A stretch of 64,000 bases of DNA from Odontocerum albicorne (taxonomy: Eukaryota; Arthropoda; Insecta; Trichoptera; Odontoceridae), in the NCBI GenBank assembly GCA_949825065.1, contig OX463847.1:36961789-37025788 (forward strand), in the 5' to 3' direction. Below, one piece after another: positions 34,410 through 43,983 of the stretch. How positions within the stretch are numbered: the first letter of the stretch is position 1; the number at the start of each line of letters is the position of its first letter. The translations under genes were made by a program, and so were the position numbers. The notes below the pieces were generated by a model. The model was not told the DNA's origin. It saw only the letters and a program-made list of their open reading frames with translations, and did no database searches.

Positions 34410-34790
34410 CATAAACATACCTTGTTTCTCTACTCAGGTAGGGAAAGAAGACAGAATGTCAGTTTTTTTCTATCTCGACACACATATTTTGCCTCTTCTA
34501 CACCCATACACCTCACCTCATAGAGCTATTACATTTTCTTTCTAAATGTGATTCCTTTGATCCAACCGTACTCTCCATGATCTTCCTCTACCACGATCAC
34601 ATATGTACTGTATATATATTTTTTTTTAGTATTTCTTAATTCATTTGTTCCACGTGCCCAAACCATCTCACGGTACTGTTCTTTGTCTTACTTTTATACG
34701 TCGATCTCTTCATTCCATATTCTATCACACAATGTATTTTTTCTCAGTGCACGTATTTCTACAGCATTTATTCAGATCTCTTTAGTATTT
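34410..34790 (-). mobile_element. LINE-C RT C-terminal fragment
   Basis: Inverse LINE-C: 'ctcaggtagggaaagaagac', 'cacccatacacctcacc', 'tggcatccaac'-type GRPRK region, then 34650-34760 matching the 'RWFGHV ... VLSK' segment. No open frame. Confidence 0.7.
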
Positions 34791-34799
34791 ACCACATAC

Positions 34800-35195
34800 C
34801 CGATGCCCTCGCGGTCGGGCTCGCCCTACATTGGTGGGGTGTATCTCGGCCGGGGGAATGTTTGTAGGCTGAGCCCGGACCTTTTAATGTCTTCTCTCTT
34901 GAATGTATTTTTTTTGTCATCTATTTATTTTCTGTGTTTTTTTTTATATTCTTTTTCTACGTGTTCAACGGTGTGGGCTGAAAAACATCTGGTGTCCCGT
35001 GGCTGGGTTCGCCCTATATTGGTGGGGTGTATCTTGACCGAGGAGATGTTATTAGATGAGCCCAGACCTTTTGATAGCTTCTGTATTTAATGTATTATCT
35101 GCAATTTATGTGTTTTAGAAGTGTTATTTAAATATATTTTGTACATACTATGTTGCTGTCAATTAACCTATATTTATGTATTTAACTCCCATACA
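34800..35195 (+). mobile_element. Two tandem repeat D copies
   Basis: 'tcgccctacattggtggggt' at 34829 and 'tcgccctatattggtggggt' at 35010 mark two copies in the same orientation. The second ends in 'caattaacctatatttatg'. The first lacks its AT-rich tail. Confidence 0.8.
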
Positions 35196-35224
35196 CTAAA
35201 AAAGCATTTTAGTGTATTGTATAA

Positions 35225-35607
35225 CAGTGCTTCCTAAATTGGGGGCCGCGGGATTTTTCGTGGGGGTCGCGAAAATATTCAGTACAAAGAACAAATATTC
35301 ACTTATGAATATTTTGCCACATAACATATTTAGGAAATGTATATATTTAACAGTTAAAACATGCGATCTCATCTATCGCATTAAATTGTTTCATGTGAGT
35401 ATAGTTTTTATTTAAAAAAAAAGTTTTTAAGCAAGTTCCTATAATTTTGTGTTGAGTATAAATATGTGTATTTTAATTGTAATAATTATTGCCAAATAAA
35501 TCTTCAACTATAAAAAAATGTTTTTTTGGGGGGGCCGGGAATTAATTACTTCAGATTTAGGGGGCTTAATTACTTCAGATTTACATGAAAGTAATTGGGA
35601 AGCACTG
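35225..35607. mobile_element. hAT-type MITE, 383 bp, with 8-bp target duplication
   Basis: Ends 'cagtgcttcctaaattgggg' and, inverted, 'cagtgcttcccaatt'. CAGTG..TCC..AA is the classic hAT terminal motif, and 'gggggtcgcgaaa' inside is also typical. Flanks are TTGTATAA (35217-35224) and TTGTATAG (35608-35615), an 8-bp duplication with one change, as expected of hAT. No transposase remains. Confidence 0.88.
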
Positions 35608-35615
35608 TTGTATAG

Positions 35616-36494
35616 TACTATATTACAGTTTATTTTTATAAACTACAACCGAACAGGTTTATTGGCATGCTTTATCTCCTTGTGTTTTCATATTGGAAGA
35701 AACAAATCAATAACTTATGCTACGAGACACGCGGAAGAATGTATTGAATAAATTGACAAAGTTAATATTGTCTTAAAACATATCAAAATGAATATTAATT
35801 AGAACCCCTATTTTCAATAAAAAAAATAATAAATATAAATCATAGTATAAATAGGCCAAAACCCATACAATGTTTTTCGTCGAAGAAAGAATACGAGAAT
35901 TGAATTTTGAATACAAGAGAGCGAGAGAGGAATACTTGGATTCTCTCCGAAAGTAATTCGAAATTTGAATCTCGGTGGGTCCGTGATAACTGAACGAATT
36001 TTAAATACCAAGCTAACAATTTTTGAACCGGTGTAAAAGGGGACGATGTATAAATGATATATCTAAACAAATTTTATATTTATGAATATATATTTTCATA
36101 AATATAGAATTTGTTTTACTTTTGTGAATATTTCACGGGTTGAAACTAGTTGAAAAAAATTCCTCCATAAAATATCCAACTATCAAATGCAGGGGTAGAT
36201 AAACAGGCGATTGAATCGACCGATCAATTGCGTTAAATTTTTAATGTGTTTGCTGACCGCTTTCATAACTAGGTATTTTAACAATCCTTAAAAACGTATT
36301 TCATTTTTTCCTTATCTGTAATCCTTTGATCTTTCTTGGAATGTTTTTTTTTTTATTTAAAACAAGGTTAATTAAAAAAAATGTATTTTTAGTTATATTT
36401 CATCCGAATAATTATAAAACATATCAAAACAGCATGTGTAACTTTATCGATATCACTGGCATCCTTGTTTTTATAGTTATCTCTCAGACCTTAC
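35616..36494. other. Unassigned
   Basis: 35840-36070 is open in a minus frame (76 codons) of no recognised family. The rest is AT-rich. Confidence 0.35.
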
Positions 36495-36705
36495 GGACGA
36501 CCTCCGTGACCTATTTAGTAAGACGCTTGTCTCCTAACTCGGAGGTAGAGGGCTTGATTCCCGTTGGAACTCAGATTTAAAAAAAGATTCCAGTCTGGTT
36601 ATCACTTAAGGCCTCTTTAACATATTTTTGATTGGTTGGAAGATATTGCCACGTGGTAATAAACCCAGGTGGTTGTACTGTATACAACGAAAGTGTAATA
36701 CAATA
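36495..36705 (+). mobile_element. SINE-G, nearly complete copy
   Basis: Head 'ctccgtgacctatttagtaa' (A box) and 'gggcttgattcccgttgg' (B box), then 'ttccagtctggttatcactt', then the tail 'gattggttggaagatattgc' and 'ggtaataaacccagg'. It ends 'gtatacaacgaaagtgtaat'. The tail is shared with LINE-A. This is the best reference copy for the family in the window. Confidence 0.85.
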
Positions 36706-36889
36706 CAAAACTTTATTTCATGTAAATTTATTTAGTTGCGCTTATGAGCCGGAACTATAAATTTTAAAATAAGTGCACTCTTAAAGGATTTTTTATGAAA
36801 CTGCGTTGTACAAGATATCTTTATAATATGTTTATTTAATGCAAACACACAACTAAATGATTGACAATGATATTAGAAATGGGAGAGCT

Positions 36890-37080
36890 GAGAAATTAAA
36901 AAAGTAGGACTGGTAAAATACGATTTAGGAAAGTAAAGTTGGTTAGAGTTTTATGAGTAGGTGTATGTATGGATGAAGAAGAGATAAAGGGTGTATGTCG
37001 AGATAGGAAAGTCTGTCCTCTCTGCCTACCCTGCCAAGGAAATGGCGTGATGGTATGTAGTATGTGTATAATAAAATACA
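36890..37080 (+). mobile_element. LINE-C 3' end
   Basis: 'agttttatgagtaggtgtat', 'gataggaaagtctgtcct', 'ctgcctaccctgccaagg' and 'aaatggcgtgatggtatg'. Confidence 0.75.
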
Positions 37081-37084
37081 TCAT

Positions 37085-37384
37085 AATACAATATGTTTCC
37101 ATCATAACTCTTATTCCTTGATGCAATGTATACCCAAGTTTCTCACAAAGTTTAATTTTAGAACAGGGATGAGAATTTTAGAACAGGGATGAGAATGTGA
37201 CCCCAAGTGTTCGACCTCTATTCAACCTTCCCCCGAGTACCCGTATAGGGCAAGTCACGCCCTCAACGTCCTCTACCGAACCACCCCTTCGCCCACCGCC
37301 CGCATAGCCGATAGCTGCATAGTGCACCCTCTTACATCATTGCATTACGCCTTCGGTGCGATATCCAATAGGGGGGTTGTGTTT
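37085..37384. other. Unassigned, GC-richer patch
   Basis: A short tandem of 'gaacagggatgagaat' (37161-37195) is followed by 37200-37380 with C-rich sequence and several CpGs. No ORF of note. Confidence 0.35.
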
Positions 37385-37730
37385 TTATAAAAACGTGCAC
37401 TTTTCATATTTGACTTTGAGCTGTCAGTTTGAGGCAATTTTTTTTATACAAATTTATAAAACGGCCATTTATATAGCGCTGTTAGAACATATTATCCGCC
37501 AAGACACTATTTTTTAAAGCTTTGCATTCCAATACTTTTGTTCAACATATAAGTTGTCTTTTTTGAATTCTTGAATTTTGAGCTGTCAGTTTGTGGCAAT
37601 GTTTTTTTTTGTACACAAATCTATCAAATGATGATTTCTATAGCGCCGTTTAGAGAGCAAATTATTCGCAAGGACATTATCTTTTAAACCTTGGAATTTC
37701 AAGACTTTTTATTAAACATATAAATGTCAA
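37385..37730. repeat. Direct repeat of about 165 bp, 2 copies, containing inverse LINE-B end
   Basis: 'tttgagctgtcagtttg' at 37409 and 37574 opens each copy; 'tatagcgctgttagaa' (37473) and 'tatagcgccgtttagaga' (37637) are the inverse of the LINE-B 3' end 'ctaaacggtgctata'. The two copies are well diverged. Confidence 0.75.
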
Positions 37731-37732
37731 CT

Positions 37733-37890
37733 TCCGTGCCTTAGTTAGTAAGACGACTGATGGGTTAGTTTTGGCTTCCACACGGTTTTTTTAAACGAGT
37801 TCCAGTCTGGTTTTCAATTAATGTATATTTAAAATCATTCTAGTTTGTTAAGAGAGATTCCCACATGGCGATAAACATGTAAATGTTGCA
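37733..37890 (+). mobile_element. SINE-G copy
   Basis: 'ttccgtgccttagttagtaa' (A box), decayed B box, 'gttccagtctggttttcaat', then 'ttgttaagagagattcccac' and 'atggcgataaacatg'. Confidence 0.75.
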
Positions 37891-38039
37891 TACAATACTA
37901 TCAATATATGATATATATACATTAATAATTTAACTGAAATGTGATTATAACTATTCTAAAATGAATTTACTAGCCGTTAGTTAACCATGATTTGCAAATT
38001 TGCAAACACTTTGTGAATCATATTGAATGTATACCTTAT

Positions 38040-38160
38040 TATACAACTATCTTTTTTTTCTAATTTTCTTCATTTCCTTTCTTTAAAATATCATCGACTT
38101 GATCCAACTATGCTTTCCATGGCCTTCTGCGTTTACTTTTGTGACATTCTTATGTCACCC
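38040..38160 (-). mobile_element. LINE-C fragment
   Basis: 'ttaaaatatcatcgacttga', 'tccaactatgctttcc' and 'atggccttctgcg' match the inverse of the GRPRK ... DDILKE segment of other copies. Confidence 0.65.
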
Positions 38161-38559
38161 TGATTATTATATTATTTATTTCTTTAAACTAGTATACATT
38201 ATGTATGACACCGATAGTAAAAATTCATAAACGAAAGTCCCTAGTTTTAACGACCCAGAAATGAAACACCCGTATAATAGAAAAACACAAATTATTAATG
38301 CGAAGGGAAGCGATATTGATTGATTCTTAATAGTATAAATATTTTATTTTCAGGGGGAGTTCGATTGCCGGGTAAATATTTAAAATACCGATAAAGGTGC
38401 TAGATCCAAAATGTTTCAAGAGCTCTTAAGTGAAACGAGCGAGATTAAAAATTCTCAAGCCATGAGCAAACATTTTGTTAACCTTTTCTAATAAACCAAT
38501 GGTTCTGTAGTTATTTTGTTTTCAGTTAAATTTAACTGATTGTTTCATGTTAAAGATAC
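38161..38559. other. Unassigned AT-rich DNA
   Basis: No feature supported. Confidence 0.5.
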
Positions 38560-38650
38560 CACTCCGTGGTCTAGTGGCAGATTGGTTACCTTTTATCTGG
38601 AACCTTTGGGATTAATTCTTGATGATTTTAACACATTAGAATATTTAACA
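38560..38650 (+). mobile_element. SINE-G head, truncated
   Basis: 'ccactccgtggtctagtggc' is an A-box-like start. The B box is decayed ('gggattaattcttg'). It ends where the F2 element begins. Confidence 0.6.
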
Positions 38651-38700
38651 ATGAAATACTTTGCTATTCCACTAAAAATATTGATCCCCGCTAGCCGTGT

Positions 38701-38751
38701 TTCCGCTACACGTGTTTCTACCTCCTATACCGAGGCTCTCTGCAGGCGGAA
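38701..38751 (-). ncRNA. Hammerhead-ribozyme-like element (F2 left arm)
   Basis: Minus strand, in order: TTCCGC (38746-38751), core CTGCAGA (38739-38745, one position off CUGANGA), stem II GCCTC/GAGGT, GAAAC (38714-38718), loop ACGT, cleavage triplet GTA (38707-38709), then GCGGAA (38701-38706). TTCCGC and GCGGAA make a perfect 6-bp helix I. Spacing is exactly right for a type I hammerhead with minimal helix III. The core substitution probably inactivates this copy. Confidence 0.6.
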
Positions 38752-39035
38752 TGATCCCGGGTTATGAGAGCAGTGCTTATATATCAGACTGGTGTCATGT
38801 TACTTTACTATGGGCCACCCACATAAAAAATGTGTTTAGTATATTTACAAAATATTAAAATTTTAATTAATTCATTCATTAAAATATTTGTATAAAATAT
38901 TTTAATTAATTTATTAAAATTAAAATCGTTCGAAAGTAAAATACACACACTTTTATGTGGGTGTTCCATAGTAAAGTAACATGACACCAGTCTGATATAT
39001 AAGTATTGTATAACTTTTATAACAAACCGGGATCA

Positions 39036-39088
39036 TTCCGCCTGACGAGAACCTCGGGATAGCAGGTAGAAACATGTGTCGTGCGGAT
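39036..39088 (+). ncRNA. Hammerhead-ribozyme-like element (F2 right arm)
   Basis: TTCCGC (39036-39041), CTGACGA (39042-39048, a perfect CUGANGA), stem II ACCT/AGGT, GAAAC (39069-39073), loop ATGT, GTC (39078-39080). GCGG for helix I follows at 39083 after a 2-base insertion. Core consensus intact; helix I slightly displaced. Confidence 0.6.
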
Positions 39089-39091
39089 TAA

Positions 39092-39745
39092 TTAATTTAT
39101 TTGTTTAACATTTCATTGCAAATACAATCTGTCGGGTTTATTATCAGGCGGTAATCTCTTGTAAGCAACCAGATAAAAGTAAATAAAGCAAGTTAGATAG
39201 TCGCAAAAAGTTATTCAAATTATTATTTCCATTTATGAACATACATATATAACTGAACAGAAATTATTTATAACATTTTTTAATTTTATGTAAATATACA
39301 TATTAAAGTAAAAGTGAGATATCATCAATCAAGGAAAAGGAAGGGATAGGGGACAGGACAGAAAAATCAAGAATGATACACGTTATATTACTGACTAGAA
39401 ATTAAAAGTTTTTTTAGTCGCTTCTTAAAGCATGCCAAAGACAGAGCAAGTCTAACATAGGTTTGTTACTAATTCCAGAGTCTGCAAATACAGTAAAAGA
39501 CGGCGTAAAAAAAGAAGGGCGCTGAACTGGGAAGGCCCATAAACAATCTCTGTTTGAGCGTAGCGCAAATCCATGATCGGAAAGACGCTGAAATTTTTCG
39601 GCGAGATAAGATGAGATGGCAGGACAGTTAAGGAGATTATACAATATTAGATAGTATGTGAATTTAGCGTATATTTGTCACGTTTAACCAGTCAAGCGCC
39701 TTCTGGCATGAAGTGATATGATCGTACTTTCTCAGATTAAAAATA
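39092..39745 (-). pseudogene. LINE-A 3' end with RT C-terminus
   Basis: Minus-strand frame 39414-39644 reads ISSYLAEKFQRLSDHGFALR, then RPSFFTPSFTVFADSGISNK. This is the end of a jockey/CR1-type LINE protein ('PSYL...F', 'R..FF.SSF...A'). 39650-39745 encodes the preceding FNLRKYDHIT.C-like segment with a shift. 39092-39410 is the inverse 3' UTR, beginning with the (AAT)n-like tail at 39095. About 60 bp (39225-39300) is rearranged relative to the other copies. Confidence 0.88.
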
Positions 39746-40499
39746 AAATATTAATGTAATTAGTGGAATAAAAAAGTTATTTATTGTTCAATATTATAAT
39801 ATGGAGCTACACAAAGTTGAAGCCGAAACCTTTGATCAATGTTGACATATCCTTTTTTTCCTTTTCAAATAAACTCATTAGTTCAACAACAGAAGAAAAT
39901 AATTAGTCAAATAAATGAATACATGTATATGAGTTGAAAAAATTTAACGTTCCGCCAAATAATTCTGATCCTTTCACGAGAATGCTCGAGTTAAATAAAA
40001 CAGGTTTCATAATCAGTTTTAATGGGTTCAAGAAGAGTTTCAATTAGTTTATTGTGTGAGCAATTTGTAGGAATAATTGCTTAAATCGCTTCCATGTATC
40101 AAGGTTTGCACTAGTATACCACTGTGCACAATCATTTTTGAAGATATTGCGATTGATCTAATTTATTCGAGACAGGGGTAAAAACTTGTTTGTTAACGTT
40201 TAGAAAATATTACAACAGATGATGTCTTGGTCACCCCAGTCAAGTCATTAAAAATCCCATATAACATAAAGTATTATTTACGTCTGATCGAAAATAAAAC
40301 GCCACGGTATTCGAGTGATGGAGCACTTGATAAATTAGTATTTTGCATTGCAGACTAATAAACAAGGACGATAGGTTACTTTGAACCAAAGGCGCTTGGT
40401 ATACATTGCGCAAATTGCAATTGTTATATAATTTATTAATTGAACAGCAACGCATGATTTAGTAAGTAATGGGTAATTGGGCAAAAGCAGCGCTATAAT
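39746..40499. other. Unassigned
   Basis: 39795-39835 shares 'acacaaagttgaagc' and 'gaaacctttgat' with 24375-24410. 40088-40150 is a short inverse LINE-C piece ('tccatgtatcaaggtttgca'). Nothing else supported. Confidence 0.4.
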
Positions 40500-41135
40500 G
40501 ACACTCTGCGGGAGTCTCTGACTTGCGAGAGGTACCTGAGGACTGGAAGAAAATGGTTCAAGATTATGGAAAGTGAAGAGATGTCTATTATCGAGCTGAC
40601 GTTGCTACAAGAACTTGTATGAGAAACAGTCAGCGTGCTGTGAACATGCATCAGTGTGGGTATGCGACTCAGTAAGATCCACATGTTGGTCAATTAGATC
40701 GGTATATCACACAATATCAAACGATTGACGTGAAGGAACAGCTCGACATTAAAGTGGAGGAACAGCTCGACATTGACATGGAGGAGCAACTAGATATTGA
40801 CGTGGAGGAGCAGCTCGACATTGATGTGGAGAAACAGCTCGACATTGACGTGAAGGAGCAGCTCGACATTGACGTGGAGGAACAGCTCGACATTGGCGTT
40901 GAGGAGCAGCTCGACATTGACGTGGAGGAGCAGCTAGACATTGACGTGGAGGAGCAGCTCGACATTGATGTGGAGAAGCAGCTCGACATTGACGTGAAGG
41001 AGCAGCTCGATATTGACGTGGAGGAACAGCTCGTGACGTGGAGGAACAGCTCGACATTGATGTGGAGGAACAGCTCGTGACGTGGAGAAGCAGCTCGGCA
41101 TTGACTCGGCGAAGAGATTCTTGACTACGGGCAAC
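40500..41135 (+). mobile_element. SINE-F copy expanded by an internal minisatellite
   Basis: 40630-40730 aligns to 14880-15000 ('gactcagtaagatccacatg', 'acgattgacgtg'). 41107-41130 ('cttgactacgggcaacgaca') matches the SINE-F 3' end. Between them lies the 24-bp array. 40500-40630 is upstream sequence that I cannot assign. Confidence 0.65.
40730..41100 (+). repeat. 24-bp minisatellite, about 15 units
   Basis: The unit 'gaggagcagctcgacattga' plus 'cgtg' is repeated. Because 24 is a multiple of three, it yields an open frame (40730-41080) of EEQLDIDV octapeptides, and Ser/Cys- or Arg/Ala-rich frames on the other strand. Two units near 41030-41085 lack 5 bp, which breaks the frame. No start context, no neighbouring gene and a SINE origin argue that it is not a protein gene. 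Confidence 0.9.
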
Positions 41136-41644
41136 GACAACAACAAAGCTGTATATGGTATTTTCTACTTTATTGTGTTAAGACTTAGACCATACAGACC
41201 AGAATGTAAAATAAGCTGGTATAATTTTTAAAATGTAGAATCGTCGAAGAATGTTTGTAATTCTTGGTAATACTCGTATCATATCAAGTAGGAGTAAAAC
41301 AAGGCAGATTGCTTATTTCGGCCAAATATTGATATAAAAAATAACATTTTTTTAAATGAATATTCATGGGAAAATTGAGGGTCGATGTGGAATCCGTAGA
41401 AGGCGGCTGTCATGGTTATACAGCATTCGCGAATGGACAAGTATCCAGGTATGGCAGCTGTTCTGTGCTGCCAAATGCAAAAATATTATTTCAAGAGATC
41501 GGATGAGGTATATCAAGAAAGTAATATGTAATAAACATTTATTTCATTTTCAAATCCTTAAGATAAAACCGTTTTAAAAAATATTAACACAACTGTTTAA
41601 AAAAGTATTTTCAAATAAAACTTTTACATTCCATGACACCATTA
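41136..41644. other. Unassigned
   Basis: The frame 41356-41577 (73 codons) is not recognised, though its start (RRRLSWLYSIREWT) vaguely recalls LINE C-terminal sequence. No other feature. Confidence 0.35.
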
Positions 41645-42235
41645 CCCTGTTAAAGTAGAGTGATTAAACGCCAGATTTTCCTATCAATTAACATAGTTTG
41701 TCTCTTCTACATTCATACACCTTCTCTTACAAGTTCTCCGAATTCTATGAATTTTTACATTACCTTCATTCAAAATAACATTCACTTGATTCAACCATAC
41801 TTTCCTTGGTCTTCTTCTATCTTGCTTTTCACTGACATTTGCACTGCATATGTACTTCGTCAGAATGTATTTATTCAACCATTCTACATGTCCAAACCAT
41901 CTCAGAGTGCTCTTCTTCTTCTTACTTAATACATAAGCCTTAACTTCACATTCATCCCTAATTACTTCATTATGTATGCTGCCATACATTCTCGGTCCAT
42001 TTATTCTTCCCAGTACACTAAATTCTACTGATTTTATTTGGCTCCTTTCCGTTGTGGATATTAGCAGAATTCGATACGGTCAATAAGGCTTGTGTACTAT
42101 GTACAACCATTACTTATTACATCAGCTTTAGTTCACATTCATCCCTAATCACGTCATTCTGTATTCTGTCATACATTGTATACTTCTTAACGCTCGCATT
42201 TCTTCAACATTTTCTCTGTGTTTTTCGATGTCCAC
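41645..42235 (-). pseudogene. LINE-C RT C-terminal fragment, two pieces
   Basis: Minus frame 41684-41989 (101 codons): YGSIHNEVIRDECEVKAYVL, KKKKSTLRWFGHVEWLNKYI, RRRPRKVWLNQVNVILNEG, RRTCKRRCMNVEETN. This is the best-preserved LINE-C C-terminus in the window, with an intact WFGHV block and a GRPRK block changed to RRPRK. 42100-42235 is a second, partly overlapping piece ('catccctaatcacgtcattc') that duplicates the upstream segment. Confidence 0.9.
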
Positions 42236-42237
42236 GT

Positions 42238-42655
42238 TTCACCCCTATCGTCTTGGCAGGGTCCCGTAGTCGAGGATCCCGTCGCCATTCCAACATCAAT
42301 TCAGTTGGAAAGCGAAGCATTGCCATTGAATCTTTGTTTCCTTTTTTCTCCTCCTTAAGTGAGTAATCTGTTGCACACCAGTAAACTCACCGACGACATC
42401 GGTGTACTGGATCCGATGGCGCATCTGAATTGAGAAGATTGGAGCACACCGGCATGCTTTTTCCCTTTTTTTAATGAATAGATATGATTGATGTACCCCC
42501 GAACACTAGACGGAAAAAAAGCCTGTGTCATTTGATGGGAGTAGCACAGCGCGGTGTTCGAACTGGCGCCTTTCTATTGAATTACCGCGATACACGAAAC
42601 GCGGACACGAAAGTCTATTGAATTACCGCGCAGTCATGCACCTCTCCTATACATC
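42238..42655 (-). mobile_element. SINE-F copy, nearly full length
   Basis: On the minus strand the head lies at 42530-42655, with a B-box remnant 'gttcgaacaccgcgctg' and an A-box region partly duplicated ('tctattgaattaccgcg' appears twice). The body 'gcatgccggtgtgctccaat' and 'ggtgagtttactggtg' follow. The end 'gggatcctcgactacggg' plus 'accctgccaagacgat' is at 42238-42280. Confidence 0.8.
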
Positions 42656-43149
42656 AAGTGGTTACTTAAATACTGTTGTGCGCACAGATGATAACAAAAA
42701 CTTTTAATGACTAAAATTGAAACAAATATCTCTGTGAAACAGAACATACTTAATAAGAACATCCTCAAAACAATTAACGACCAAGAACAAATTCGTTACT
42801 TAGCAAAATAAAAAAAAACAATTTCAAAGTGCAACCCATCTCAAAAAGCTGCGTCCTGTACTTTAAAAACTTTTCCCTTTTGCGAAGGCAAAACGCTTCC
42901 TGCACTTTGATCCAAAGTTCCAAATAATAATAATAATCGGTATCGTTTTACATCCAACACTTTGCGTCGTTACGCGAAACTTAACGATTCGTTAAAACTT
43001 GTTAACGGCGGGCGTTGCCGACGATAACGGGCGTTCATTTACACAGAAATGCGTCGGCGTCGGTGGGCGAGCCTAGTACGTACAAGACGATTATTTCGAC
43101 TGTCTTGGTAGAAAGACGAATGATAATCGGATGTTTCGTTTTGAATAAA
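42656..43149. other. Unassigned; CpG-rich patch at 42960-43140
   Basis: 42960-43140 has about 20 CpGs ('gcgttgccgacgataacggg', 'gcgtcggcgtcggtgggcga') in DNA that is otherwise CpG-poor. This could be an unmethylated regulatory or promoter-proximal element, but no ORF or TATA/Inr arrangement can be assigned. Confidence 0.35.
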
Positions 43150-43460
43150 TGTTGATAAAACATATTACTTGTTTATTTGTTACTGATTATGGAAAGATGA
43201 ATTGCTTGTTTATGTATTACTGGTTATAGTGAGACATACTGCTCGTTTTTTTATTGCAGCCCATTGAAAGACATATTGCCTGTTAATGTATTACTAATTT
43301 TAGAGATAAGTTTTGTGTTTGTGAATTGCTTACTAAAGAAAGAAATATTGCTAGTTTATTTATAACTCATTAGGGAGAGACATATTGCATGTTTATGATA
43401 TTTGCTACTCATTTTGGAAATACATGTTGCTTACTTCCTTATTTCAGACTTTGTAGAAGC
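43150..43460. repeat. Diverged tandem repeat, about 45-60-bp units
   Basis: The theme 'agacatattgcttgtttatg' with 'tattactgattatgg' recurs about six times (43153, 43187, 43235, 43268, 43335, 43378, 43420) with many changes. Old array, no coding. Confidence 0.7.
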
Positions 43461-43501
43461 TTTGCATATATTCTTATTGCTTTCTATGGAGTTATGTACT
43501 A

Positions 43502-43983
43502 GGTAAGTCGAGGAAGTAAGTGTACTGAATTTTTGTAGGTTACAATTTTTTTTATTTAAACAAAAAAATTACGTGGTTACCGTAGTACATATGTAAGCTA
43601 TTATTCGACATAGTCGCCATTCCTCTCAATGCAGGTGGTGAAGCGGGGTATCAACTTTTTGATGCCTTCCTCGAAGTAGTAGTCGTACGATTCATAGCTT
43701 TATCACCATATGCAGTTTTCACCTCATTATAAACCTCAATCGGAGGTTTTCCCTTCCAAACGAGATAACGGATGACGCCGCGTATTTCGCACTTGGCGGG
43801 AGATTGGATTGACATTTTTTACGAAACGGGTTGTCGCGTCGACACTTCTCAACGTACTGACCTCGAACCGGTCTCGTTGCGGAGGGGAAGGGTCAGGCTA
43901 CACGGAAGTGTAGCCAACATGTCGAAAATAAAATCCATCCGGTCGTGAGAGCCTCAGTACACTTACTTTCTGGATACGCCTCG
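43502..43983 (-). mobile_element. Internally deleted mariner (482 bp)
   Basis: Terminal repeats 'ccagaaagtaagtgtactga' (right, inverted) and 'gaggaagtaagtgtactga' (left) with TA on both sides. On the minus strand an N-terminal piece from ATG 43815 reads GVIRYLVWKGKPPIEVYNEV, then KTAYGDKA, the first HTH of a mariner transposase. It joins near 43685 to YYFEEGIKKLIPRFTTCIER then NGDYVE and stop at 43601-43603, the transposase C-terminus. The catalytic core of about 250 residues is gone. This is a clear MITE precursor. Confidence 0.88.

Larger units (their letters stand above)
38655..39090. mobile_element. F2 foldback element with two hammerhead-like cores
   Basis: Two long inverted arms: 38700-38831 and 38950-39088. 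The inner parts ('tatcagactggtgtcatgtt', 'actttactatggg') are near-perfect inverted copies over about 60 bp. The outer parts carry ribozyme-like cores on opposite strands. The outer left end has 'ctattccactaaaaatattg', recalling the 'tttattccact' of F1. No ORF. Confidence 0.88.

Noticed and set aside
40717..41057. Ser/Cys-rich and Arg/Ala-rich minus-strand ORFs that look like repeat proteins
   Set aside because: They are the other reading frames of the 24-bp minisatellite; no start context or conserved domain.
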